DNA of 5,524 nt from an uncultured Collinsella sp. (GCA_900754525.1 CAAEDE010000021.1:1-5524); one strand, 5' to 3'. Positions 1 to 5,479 are shown, numbered from the stretch's first letter. A program made the numbers and translations. Notes: a model not told the origin generated them from the sequence alone.

Positions 1-80
1 GCCTAATGGCTTGGCGTCAGCATGCCGCGATTCGGTCGCACGAAGAGCATTTCCCAGTTGACAAAACTATAGGAACACCC
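1..80. mobile_element. Probable end of an insertion sequence, cut by the window edge
   Basis: The stretch ends inwards with one arm of the perfect 24-bp inverted repeat at 57-80. It sits exactly where the native reading of the GTPase gene stops matching its family: domain V should begin here, but unrelated sequence follows. Positions 1-56 contain no convincing gene; short frames on the minus strand stop quickly. If the IS has the same orientation as the one at the right border, this is the end upstream of the transposase gene, which fits its non-coding look. The IS boundary is inferred from the repeat and the broken gene, since no complete element is visible. An inverted-repeat recombination site is the alternative. 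Confidence 0.55.
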
Positions 81-1684
81 CCCGGCACCTCGAGCTCAAA
101 GCGATACCACGGTTCCAACAGTACCACCGCACCGGCCTCGCGCGCCTGCATCAAACCCTGGCGAATCGCGCGGTACGTGGCCTGGCGAAAATCGCCACCC
201 TCGGTATGTTTGGCATGCGCACGGCCGCCCGTGAGCGTAATGCGCACATCGGTGATGGGCGAGCCGGTCAGCACGCCCAGGTGATCGCGCTCCATGGCGT
301 TGGTGAGTGCCAAACGCTGCCAGTTAAGATCGAGCTCGTCGGTCGAGGTCACGGTACCAAACTGCACGCCCGAACCCGCTGGCAACGGCTCCAGGCGTAG
401 ATGCACCTCGGCATAGTGGCGCAGTGGCTCAAAGTGGCCCACGCCCTCGACCGGCTGCGAAATAGTCTCCTTATAGAGAATGCCGCCAGACTCAAACGCA
501 ACCGAAAGGCCAAAGCGATCGGCCAACACCCGCTGCACGACCTCGAGTTGCACGGCGCCCATCAGCTGCAGGTGAATCTGCTCCAGATGAGTATTCCAGC
601 TTACGCCGAGCATGGGATCTTCGTCCGCCAGCTCAGTCAGTGCTTTGAACACCGCATGGACATCGTGTTCGCCTGGAAGCACCGTATAGGTGAGGACCGG
701 CGCAATGACGGGCGCATCGCCCGCAGGCTCCGCACCCAGGGCGTCCCCTGGGCGAACGTGCGCAAGACCCGTCACGGCACAAATACCGCCAGCAGCAATT
801 TCTTGGGCAAGCTCATACTTCTCGCCGTTATAGATGCGTACCTGATCGACCTTTTGCTCCCATGCCTCGGCACCGGAACGTCCGTCAATCATCTGCTTGG
901 CATGCAGCGTGCCGCCCGTCACCTTGACCCAGGTAAGACGCTCGCCACGGTCTCCACGGCTCACGCGGTAGACACGCGCGGCGAACTCCTGGGGCCATGT
1001 TCGCTCGCGCATCAGAGCGCATATGCCGTCGAGTAGCTCTGCCACACCCTGGTCCTTGAGCGCCGAGCCGGCAAAGCAGGGAAAGAGCTTGCGCTCGGCA
1101 ACCATACGCGACAGCGTTGCGACGGAAAGCTCACCCGCTTCAAGAAACTCCTCGAGCGCCGCCTCGTCCAACGCAGCGGCGTCCTCCTGAACGGCACCGC
1201 CCGCCAACAGTTCGCTGGCATCCAGGCAGCCCTCGGAAAGACGTTGCCCAAGCTGTGCCAGCAAAACATCGCGGCCGGGATTCTCCAGATCGATCTTGTT
1301 GATAAAGATGAACGTCGGAATGTCATAGCGCGCAAGCAGGCGCCACAGGGTTTCGGTGTGCCCCTGCACGCCATCGTTGGCGCCCACAACTAAAATCGCG
1401 TAGTCGAGCGCGCGCAGCGTGCGCTCCGCCTCGGCAGAAAAATCGACATGTCCCGGTGCATCCACGAGCATGACGTGGATATCGCCATGGTCGAGCACGG
1501 CCTGTGACGAGAAAATCGTGATGCCGCGCTCGCGCTCGATCGCATTAGTGTCCAGATGCGAATCGCCATCGTCCACGCGCCCGCGCTTGCGAATGCGACC
1601 CGCGTTGAACAGCATGGCCTCGGCCAGCGTGGTCTTGCCGGCATCGACATGCGCCAAGATTCCAACGACCGCTTGTTTCGACAT
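17..1684 (-). CDS. Tet(M)/EF-G-like translational GTPase, 3' end lost at an IS junction
   Basis: This is a relative of ribosomal protection proteins, which use GTP to act in the A-site region of the ribosome. All five GTPase motifs are present: AHVDAGKT (11-18), RGIT (53-56), DAPGH (75-79), NKID (129-132) and SAL (207-209). Domains II-IV follow, and the domain IV signature LLEPWYRFELEVP marks the entry to domain V. There the native sequence ends, at about residue 534. The last 21 residues (GGVPIVLSTG... to the stop) are encoded by the inverted repeat and IS sequence, so domain V and any C-terminal extension are missing, against about 640 residues or more in Tet(M)-type proteins. The start is ATG at 1684, preceded by GAGGAG (1689-1694); in-frame upstream codons lack such a site. 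The gene has its own candidate promoter. Family membership is secure. Whether it ever gave tetracycline resistance is unknown, since many anaerobes carry Tet(M)-like chromosomal paralogues of unproven function. Without domain V it is probably a pseudogene. Confidence 0.88.
   Translation of the reverse strand: MSKQAVVGILAHVDAGKTTLAEAMLFNAGRIRKRGRVDDGDSHLDTNAIERERGITIFSSQAVLDHGDIHVMLVDAPGHVDFSAEAERTLRALDYAILVVGANDGVQGHTETLWRLLARYDIPTFIFINKIDLENPGRDVLLAQLGQRLSEGCLDASELLAGGAVQEDAAALDEAALEEFLEAGELSVATLSRMVAERKLFPCFAGSALKDQGVAELLDGICALMRERTWPQEFAARVYRVSRGDRGERLTWVKVTGGTLHAKQMIDGRSGAEAWEQKVDQVRIYNGEKYELAQEIAAGGICAVTGLAHVRPGDALGAEPAGDAPVIAPVLTYTVLPGEHDVHAVFKALTELADEDPMLGVSWNTHLEQIHLQLMGAVQLEVVQRVLADRFGLSVAFESGGILYKETISQPVEGVGHFEPLRHYAEVHLRLEPLPAGSGVQFGTVTSTDELDLNWQRLALTNAMERDHLGVLTGSPITDVRITLTGGRAHAKHTEGGDFRQATYRAIRQGLMQAREAGAVVLLEPWYRFELEVPGGVPIVLSTGKCSSCDRIAAC
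57..80 (+). repeat. Left arm of a perfect 24-bp inverted repeat
   Basis: Positions 57-80 are the exact reverse complement of 5448-5471. The match breaks on both sides: 56 against 5472, and 81 against 5447. The arm begins GTTGACAAAAC and ends GGAACACCC. It reads as an IS terminal repeat whose outer tip is at position 80. On the minus strand it is translated as part of the altered tail of the GTPase gene (GVPIVLS). Confidence 0.95.
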
Positions 1685-1744
1685 GGCTCTCCTCTTATTA
1701 CGAGCCCATCGCACGCGGCAACGGGCGCTCACGCTCCACACTGG

Positions 1745-1750
1745 ATGATA
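1745..1750 (-). promoter_or_regulatory. Candidate -10 box for the Tet(M)-like GTPase gene
   Basis: On the minus strand this reads TATCAT, five of six matches to TATAAT, about 60 bases upstream of the ATG. The -35 region 17 bases further upstream (TTCGCC) is weak. No leader peptide or attenuator of the Tet(M) type is evident. Confidence 0.35.
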
Positions 1751-1755
1751 CAATT

Positions 1756-1929
1756 TACGGGCCGGCGGGCGAAGCGGGCCCTATCCCCCGACCGAGCTCA
1801 TCGCCCCGCGTTGCCGCGCGGCGTTTTTCGTAGGTTCGCGCCTTGCGAAAGCCGGCACCTCCCCTTTTTGTCTGCCCGGGCTCATCTGGGGCGATAACAA
1901 CGCGAGCCCCACAACAACGCGTTTTACCA
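1756..1929. other. Intergenic stretch with GC-rich hairpins, no gene seen
   Basis: The stretch between the GTPase gene promoter and the 1930-1955 terminator holds open frames only as shadows, without ribosome binding sites or recognisable protein. Two overlapping foldbacks are visible near 1878-1914: GGGCTC pairs with GAGCCC, and GGGGC pairs with GCCCC, so the two would exclude each other. A tight GCCGC/GCGGC palindrome followed by TTTTT lies near 1813-1828. None can be tied to a gene, because the best promoter lies downstream of them for the minus-strand gene. Confidence 0.4.
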
Positions 1930-1955
1930 AAAATGGCCCCACTCGGGGCCATTTT
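1930..1955 (-). terminator. Rho-independent terminator of the GNAT gene
   Basis: A perfect 11-bp stem (AAAATGGCCCC / GGGGCCATTTT) closes a four-base loop. On the minus strand the right arm runs into a short T tract (ATTTTTGG). It lies about 35 bases beyond the stop of the acetyltransferase gene and before the GTPase gene promoter, so it separates two minus-strand transcription units. The T/A-flanked symmetry means it could also work on the plus strand, but no plus-strand gene ends there. Confidence 0.8.
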
Positions 1956-1989
1956 CATTTCGGTGAAACGCTGGTATGTGGCTCGGCCT

Positions 1990-2478
1990 TTATGCCTCGC
2001 GCAGCCAATCGAACGCAACACGCGGCGTGCCGTCTGACACATACACGACACCGGCGCGCTTAAACCCGGCCTTGGCGATGGCGCCCTGCATGGGCAAGTT
2101 GTCTTGGTGTGTGTCGATACGCAGATGGTCGATGCGTTCCTTGGCAAAGGCAAACATCGCAGCCGCGATACCGTGCACGGTGCCGTCGGATGCCACACGA
2201 TGCAGCACGGCGTACGGATTGTCGCTACGCCATTGCCCGTCCTCAATTACGTCATAGCACTCGTCCGGGCCCGGTAAAAAGGCAAACGTCGCCACCACGC
2301 GGCCGTCGACTTCGCACACATAGCTGCCACCGGCGGCGATATCGGCAGCCAGCTGCTCGGCAGAAGGCGTGCCCTCGGGCCACTGCGTGGCGTTGCCGTG
2401 CGCGCGCATAAAGGCGCGGGCGGCGTCATAGATAGCCATGACGGCGGGGATGTCGGTATCGAGGGTTTTTCTGATCAT
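1990..2478 (-). CDS. GNAT family N-acetyltransferase
   Basis: The protein has 162 residues, a normal length for a single GNAT domain, which transfers an acetyl group from acetyl-CoA to an amine. The N-terminus MIRKTLDTDIPAVMAIYDAAR is the usual first strand and helix. A central YVCEVDGRVVATFAF (53-67) forms the strand pair, and RVASDGTVHGIAAAMFAFA (94-112) is where the acetyl-CoA loop lies, although the classic Q/RxxGxG/A signature is degenerate. The segment LRIDTHQDNLPMQ (119-131) followed by KAGF is typical of a GNAT subgroup common in Gram-positive bacteria. The substrate cannot be told. ATG at 2478 is chosen. GTG at 2481, directly in front, is equally possible, because a GAGGT site lies 6 bases before the GTG and 9 before the ATG. 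The gene is divergent from the zinc-ribbon-like gene across an inverted repeat and ends at its own terminator. Confidence 0.87.
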   Translation of the reverse strand: MIRKTLDTDIPAVMAIYDAARAFMRAHGNATQWPEGTPSAEQLAADIAAGGSYVCEVDGRVVATFAFLPGPDECYDVIEDGQWRSDNPYAVLHRVASDGTVHGIAAAMFAFAKERIDHLRIDTHQDNLPMQGAIAKAGFKRAGVVYVSDGTPRVAFDWLREA

Positions 2479-2500
2479 CACGCGGCGACCTCACGTTTAT

Positions 2501-2530
2501 TGGTATCACTTTGATTGGGCAATGATACCA
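2501..2530. promoter_or_regulatory. Operator-like inverted repeat between divergent genes
   Basis: TGGTATCA (2501-2508) and TGATACCA (2523-2530) form a perfect 8-bp inverted repeat with a 14-base AT-richer spacer. It is centred in the 77-base gap between the starts of the GNAT gene and the small cysteine-rich gene. The stretch is where both promoters must lie, so a dimeric regulator binding here could control both. No strong -35/-10 pair stands out on either strand. A hairpin in one of the leader RNAs is the alternative reading. Confidence 0.45.
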
Positions 2531-2555
2531 GCGTTTGGAGAGGGGCACGAAGCAG

Positions 2556-2852
2556 ATGGGGAGCAAAAAGCGAGCCGCTTGGTCAAAAGCCAAAAGCGAG
2601 TTTTTGGGCGCTGCCACGGGCGGCGATATGAGCGACCTGTTTGCGCGCGAAGACGAGCGCCGCGACGCCCTGAACGCCGAGCGCGATGAAGCTTGGCGCT
2701 ACAAGTCGTGCGAACGCAAAAACCGTTACGACACGCGCGCCGAGGCCGAGGCCGTTATGGCCGACTGCGAAAACCGCGGGCGGCGTGGTTTGGCCTGCTA
2801 CAAATGCGAATACTGCGGTGGCTGGCACCTGACGTCGCACCCTTGGAAATAG
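2556..2852 (+). CDS. Small cysteine-rich, zinc-ribbon-like protein of unknown function
   Basis: The protein has 98 residues. The first half is basic then charged and probably helical (residues 27-50, rich in E, R and A). The second half holds Cys52, Cys71, Cys81, Cys84, Cys87, His91 and His95, with the motif CYKCEYCGGWHLTSH (81-95). The pattern of one cysteine, an R/K-Y stretch, an A/E-rich helix and then YxCxxCGGWHLTS recurs in many small hypothetical proteins of actinomycetes and phages, and suggests a single bound zinc. Nucleic-acid binding is possible but unproven. ATG at 2556 is chosen because a GGAGAGGGG stretch lies 10 bases upstream; an in-frame TTG at 2535 has no such site. The gene converges on the rsmJ-like gene with only 48 bases between stops and no clear terminator. 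Confidence 0.75.
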   Translation: MGSKKRAAWSKAKSEFLGAATGGDMSDLFAREDERRDALNAERDEAWRYKSCERKNRYDTRAEAEAVMADCENRGRRGLACYKCEYCGGWHLTSHPWK

Positions 2853-2900
2853 GCGCCGCATCGGCACAGCATTGACGGAGCGCCAGCCATCGCACGCAAG

Positions 2901-3605
2901 CTACGGGCGCGGCGGCACCAACACATCGTAGCGGACGGCCTTACCCGCAAGCTGATAGCTCGGCTTAACGCCGGCAAGCAGCGGGCCTTTCACCGGCCGC
3001 TTGATAACCACCTTACGCGGATGCACCGCAAGCGCGGCCTCGACCAGCGCCTCCTCATCGGCACACGGCTGTTCCAAATGGTGCAAGAGTTGGAACTTCT
3101 TTTTCACCGCCGCGCTCTTGGTGCGCTCGGGAAACATGGGGTCCAGGTACACCGCGTCGGGGGCGGCAAGCTCGCCCCGCCCGATCAACTCAGCTGCATG
3201 GCGAAGGCCGGCAATGCTGTCCTCGCCCGCATGTAAGCGCATGCGCGACACGGCAGCCGCAAGCGCCGGATCATCTGCCGCGCGATCCAGGGCATCCTTA
3301 AGGAGCGCCGCGATCACGCAATCCTGTTCATACAGATCGACGGTAAAGCCCGCGGCCGCCAGCAGCAGCGAATCCTCGCCAAAGCCCGCCGTGGCATCAA
3401 TCGCCCATGGGCGCTCGATGCCTTTTGCGCGCGCAGCCTTTATCAACAGCTCTTGCTGCAGGCGGCCTTGCTTGAGTCGTGGAAGCATGCGGGTAAAATC
3501 GGCACGCAGCTCCATCGTGCCGTCGGTGAGCGTGAGACCCTCGGACTTACCGATCAGCTCAAGCCCCGCGGCCCGAGCAACAGAAAAGGGATCGACGACG
3601 CCCAT
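2901..3605 (-). CDS. rsmJ: RsmJ-like 16S rRNA (guanine-N2) methyltransferase
   Basis: This is a 234-residue class I S-adenosylmethionine-dependent methyltransferase of the RsmJ (YhiQ) family. In E. coli that enzyme makes m2G1516 in helix 45 of 16S rRNA. Visible signatures are the SAM-binding loop DATAGFGED (70-78), the acidic motif II region YEQD (92-95), the catalytic-type motif YLDPMFP (153-159) followed by the family mark KSAAVKKK (163-170), KVVIKRP (198-204) and a final RYDVL. The N-terminal part contains the family's EGLxL and ADF segments. ATG at 3605 is chosen because AAGGAG (3611-3616) lies 5 bases upstream; a GTG two codons earlier overlaps that site. It follows the small membrane protein gene by 63 bases on the same strand and may be transcribed with it. 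The family call is strong; the exact base modified here is inferred. Confidence 0.85.
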   Translation of the reverse strand: MGVVDPFSVARAAGLELIGKSEGLTLTDGTMELRADFTRMLPRLKQGRLQQELLIKAARAKGIERPWAIDATAGFGEDSLLLAAAGFTVDLYEQDCVIAALLKDALDRAADDPALAAAVSRMRLHAGEDSIAGLRHAAELIGRGELAAPDAVYLDPMFPERTKSAAVKKKFQLLHHLEQPCADEEALVEAALAVHPRKVVIKRPVKGPLLAGVKPSYQLAGKAVRYDVLVPPRP

Positions 3606-3610
3606 GGGCA

Positions 3611-3616
3611 CTCCTT
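3611..3616 (-). promoter_or_regulatory. Ribosome binding site that decides the rsmJ start
   Basis: The minus strand reads AAGGAG here. It is 5 bases from ATG 3605 and overlaps the in-frame GTG at 3611, which rules that GTG out as a start. Confidence 0.75.
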
Positions 3617-3668
3617 AGCAAGCAAAGCGAATACGTGAGCGCCGTTTGTGTCGGCACCCAACCGTTCG

Positions 3669-3812
3669 CTATTGTCCCACATGCGACATGGTCCACAGCA
3701 TCCCAATGCAAAGCACCGCCATCAATCCCGTGCACACGGCAGCGATCACAGAATCACCCATGCGCCTTCCCAACGACCGCGGCTCACGCACTTGCCCTGC
3801 TCCGTACATCAT
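3669..3812 (-). CDS. Small single-pass membrane protein (47 aa)
   Basis: This short gene is recognised by a very strong ribosome binding site, AAGGAGG (3817-3823), 4 bases before one ATG and 7 before the next in-frame ATG at 3809. The product begins MMYGAGQVREPRSLGRR, a basic N-terminal tail, and then has one hydrophobic segment (about residues 21-41, SVIAAVCTGLMAVLCIGMLW) with a short polar end. The positive tail suggests the N-terminus stays in the cytoplasm. No family is recognised. An upstream in-frame ATG at 3878 would add 22 residues but lacks a ribosome binding site. It lies 63 bases upstream of the rsmJ-like gene on the same strand, so co-transcription is likely, although a functional link is not implied. 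Confidence 0.62.
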   Translation of the reverse strand: MMYGAGQVREPRSLGRRMGDSVIAAVCTGLMAVLCIGMLWTMSHVGQ

Positions 3813-3816
3813 GACT

Positions 3817-3823
3817 CCTCCTT
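3817..3823 (-). promoter_or_regulatory. Strong ribosome binding site of the 47-aa membrane protein
   Basis: AAGGAGG on the minus strand, followed by AGTC and then two consecutive ATG codons. It is the main evidence that the short reading frame is a real gene and that translation starts at 3812 or 3809. Confidence 0.7.
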
Positions 3824-3967
3824 GAGACCAGCTCCTTGTTACGGCCTCATCATCGCAGCGCCGCACATGGGCTGCCATCGATTTGGCTTACGTCCAGCTT
3901 TCCTTTTTGAAAGGTTGGACCGTACAGGCAAGAGACGCTTTCAAACGCATACATCGCCCCGTTGAAC

Positions 3968-3973
3968 TACAAT
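3968..3973 (+). promoter_or_regulatory. Candidate -10 box for the four-helix membrane protein gene
   Basis: TACAAT matches TATAAT at five of six positions and lies about 70 bases upstream of the ATG at 4042. No good -35 hexamer is found 16-18 bases upstream. An overlapping alternative is TTGAAC (3962-3967), 17 bases, then TATGTG. The rest of the 3813-4041 gap between divergent genes shows only a small CCTTT/AAAGG foldback at 3902-3914. Confidence 0.3.
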
Positions 3974-4041
3974 GTGCTTCACGATATGTGCCGCAACCTG
4001 GGTGCGACAGATTCTCCGCGCCCGCATCGAAAGGACCAGCT

Positions 4042-4443
4042 ATGAGCGCCGCTCGCAAGACACTCAAAATCCTTGCCCTGATTTATTTTGTTCTGGGCAT
4101 CGCCAGTCTCGTCATTGGAATCGCCGGCATCGCGACCGGCAACCTCGATTCCACGTACGGGTCGAACGCCATACTCGCCGCGGTCGTGCTGGTCGCCAAG
4201 GGCCTCATCGATCTCGCCGCGGGCGTTGCGGGCATCAAGGGCGCCAACAAACCTTCGCAGGTGGATGGCGCGTTTAAGCTCGGCATCGTTGCCGCAATCG
4301 CCACGATTGCGCAGGCCGTGCTCACGCTTCCCGCGCTCGGCGGCAGCGCCGTCAATATCGTCGCCTTTGTCATCGTGGTGTACGACCTGTTCTTTGTTCA
4401 GCAGGCGCACGCTGTTAAGGCCGAGAACAAGGACCGCCTGTAA
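4042..4443 (+). CDS. Four-helix integral membrane protein of unknown function
   Basis: The protein has 133 residues and is almost entirely membrane embedded. Four hydrophobic segments are seen at about residues 8-32, 43-66, 78-99 and 103-121. The N-terminus is short and basic (MSAARKTLK), and the C-terminus is polar and charged (KAENKDRL). The glycine/alanine-rich helices 1 and 2 and the loop KGANKPSQVDG (66-76) carry no catalytic motif that I recognise. ATG at 4042 is chosen because AAGGA lies 6 bases upstream; the open frame extends to 3883 but without a site or plausible protein. It is the only gene of its transcription unit and ends at a strong hairpin. Tentatively it belongs with the small four-helix hypothetical membrane proteins common in Coriobacteriia and Firmicutes. 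Confidence 0.8.
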   Translation: MSAARKTLKILALIYFVLGIASLVIGIAGIATGNLDSTYGSNAILAAVVLVAKGLIDLAAGVAGIKGANKPSQVDGAFKLGIVAAIATIAQAVLTLPALGGSAVNIVAFVIVVYDLFFVQQAHAVKAENKDRL

Positions 4444-4481
4444 GCGCTCGCTTCTCATAACCTCTGCAGCCAAGCAACTAA

Positions 4482-4517
4482 AAAGGGCCGATCGCGTAGC
4501 AACGCGGTCGGCCCTTT
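4482..4517 (+). terminator. Terminator of the four-helix membrane protein gene
   Basis: The arms AAAGGGCCGATCGCG (4482-4496) and CGCGGTCGGCCCTTT (4503-4517) make a 15-bp stem with one G-U wobble and a six-base loop. It starts 38 bases after the stop codon. The A-rich left flank and T-rich right side make it potentially bidirectional, although the T tract after the stem is short. Confidence 0.78.
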
Positions 4518-4533
4518 ACGTTTGCCCAGATAA

Positions 4534-4568
4534 AACCTGCCAAAAAACCTATCCCTTTTTGGCAGGTT
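4534..4568 (-). terminator. Terminator overlapping the rlmA stop codon
   Basis: The arms AACCTGCCAAAAA (4534-4546) and TTTTTGGCAGGTT (4556-4568) form a perfect 13-bp stem with a nine-base loop. On the minus strand the first two bases of the stem are the last two of the TAA stop of the rlmA-like gene, and the stem is followed by TTTTATC. It is 16 bases from the plus-strand terminator, so the convergent genes are insulated from each other. Confidence 0.8.
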
Positions 4569-5382
4569 AGCTGTGGCGGTACTCGGCGATGATGAAGTCA
4601 ATATCGGTTTGAAGGGTGTCCAAGTTTGCCAGGCGCTCTTTGTCGGCAGGGCGCGTGCGGTAGTAGTACGGCGTCATCTGGAACACCGCCTCGATATCGG
4701 CCTGGGTCTGAAGCGTAATATTCGCAGACACCCGCTGCGTTCCGACCAACTCGAGCCCGGTGGTCTTCGGCAGTTTTTCATCGTTGAGATATGGCGTATC
4801 GTAGAGCACTTCCTTGAGCCCAAAGAGGTGACGGGCACCCGGCACCACGGTATAGAGCGAGCCCTCTGGCGCCAGCACGCGGGCAAATTCGCGCCCGTTA
4901 AAGGGAGCAAAGAGTTCGGTCACCATATCGAAGGTGCCATCGGCCACGGGGATATCCTTCATGTTGGCCACAAAGTAGGTCGCATCGCCGCGCATGGCGG
5001 CCAGGCGCACCATCTCTTTGCCCAGGTCGAAACCGTAAGCATCCACGCCCGGCACCGCGCCCATGGCGCTGGTGTAGTAGCCTTCCCCGCAGCAAATGTC
5101 GAGCAGCGTCATGGGGCCATTCGTAGACGCAGCACACCCAGACACCTGCTTGCGCACCAGCTCGATCATCGCATCGCGCAACGGCGCGTAGTATCCACGG
5201 TTCAGAAAGTCACGACGGCTGCGCGCCTGCGACTTGGGATCACCCATGGAGTCACCGCTCTTGGACGAGCGCAGCAGATATAGATAGCCCTCGCGCGCAC
5301 GGTCAAACCGGTGTCCGCTCGCGCATGCAGCACCGCGTTCATTGTCCACCAACGGCTCATGGCAAACGGGACACAACAACAT
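4567..5382 (-). CDS. rlmA: RlmA-type 23S rRNA (guanine-N1) methyltransferase
   Basis: This 271-residue protein has the full RlmA architecture. An N-terminal zinc site is formed by Cys4, Cys7, Cys20 and His24 (CPVC...CASGH), followed by the family segment FDRAREGYLYLL (26-37). The Rossmann-fold methyltransferase domain has the SAM loop LLDICCGEGYYT (93-104) and, near the C-terminus, the characteristic QMTPYYYRTRP (235-245). Length matches E. coli RlmA (about 270). RlmA(I) methylates G745 and RlmA(II)/TlrB methylates G748 in helix 35 of 23S rRNA, in the peptide exit tunnel. The TlrB type contributes to tylosin resistance together with other methylations. Which base is used here cannot be told from sequence reading. 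ATG at 5382 has AAGGAG (5388-5393) 5 bases upstream. The gene ends at a hairpin that includes its stop codon, and the IS-like border begins only 65 bases upstream of its start. Confidence 0.9.
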   Translation of the reverse strand: MLLCPVCHEPLVDNERGAACASGHRFDRAREGYLYLLRSSKSGDSMGDPKSQARSRRDFLNRGYYAPLRDAMIELVRKQVSGCAASTNGPMTLLDICCGEGYYTSAMGAVPGVDAYGFDLGKEMVRLAAMRGDATYFVANMKDIPVADGTFDMVTELFAPFNGREFARVLAPEGSLYTVVPGARHLFGLKEVLYDTPYLNDEKLPKTTGLELVGTQRVSANITLQTQADIEAVFQMTPYYYRTRPADKERLANLDTLQTDIDFIIAEYRHS

Positions 5383-5417
5383 GGCAACTCCTTAGCGCGA
5401 ACAACACAACGCACACC

Positions 5418-5446
5418 ATTGTCGCACGCCTTCCCCACCTAGTCAT
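5418..5446 (-). promoter_or_regulatory. Candidate native promoter of rlmA, abutting the IS end
   Basis: On the minus strand, ATGACT (5446-5441) lies 17 bases upstream of GACAAT (5423-5418). The latter matches four of six positions of TATAAT and is preceded by TGC, an extended -10 motif. Transcription would start near 5411, giving a leader of about 28 bases. The -35 hexamer is one base from the inverted repeat, so the IS just spares this promoter. Confidence 0.45.
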
Positions 5447-5447
5447 T

Positions 5448-5471
5448 GGGTGTTCCTATAGTTTTGTCAAC
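5448..5471 (-). repeat. Right arm of the perfect 24-bp inverted repeat
   Basis: Exact reverse complement of 57-80. Its outer tip, GGGTGTTCC, is at 5448 next to the rlmA upstream region. Read on the minus strand towards rlmA, it contains the consensus -35 hexamer TTGACA at 5470-5465. Confidence 0.95.
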
Positions 5472-5479
5472 CGTCGGGT

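Noticed and set aside
57..80. Resemblance of TATAGGAAC in the repeat to half of a yeast FRT recombination site
   Set aside because: The match is about nine bases, and the second half-site and spacer arrangement are absent. It is likely coincidence.
58..86. Hybrid promoter reading from the left repeat into the block
   Set aside because: TTGACA is present, but 17 bases later comes CCCGGC, which is no -10 box, and it would read antisense into the GTPase gene.
401..1036. Long plus-strand open frame of 211 codons
   Set aside because: It lies antisense within the Tet(M)-like GTPase gene, whose family motifs are unmistakable. It has no ribosome binding site or recognisable protein.
1755..2246. Minus-strand open frame of 163 codons overlapping the GNAT gene
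   Set aside because: It is out of frame with the GNAT gene, runs through a terminator hairpin, and is rich in R, C and P with no motif or start signal.
2853..2900. Terminator between the convergent zinc-ribbon-like and rsmJ genes
   Set aside because: Only a 5-bp GGCGC/GCGCC pairing with a loop of over 20 bases and no T tract is visible.
3001..3618. Plus-strand open frame of 205 codons
   Set aside because: It is a shadow of the RsmJ-like gene on the opposite strand, with a serine/alanine/arginine-rich composition typical of antisense frames in GC-rich DNA.
3979..4473. Minus-strand open frame of 164 codons
   Set aside because: It is antisense to the four-helix membrane protein, which has a ribosome binding site, clean hydrophobic segments and a terminator.
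4573..5283. Plus-strand open frame of 236 codons
   Set aside because: It is antisense to the RlmA-like gene, where the zinc site and SAM motifs are clear.
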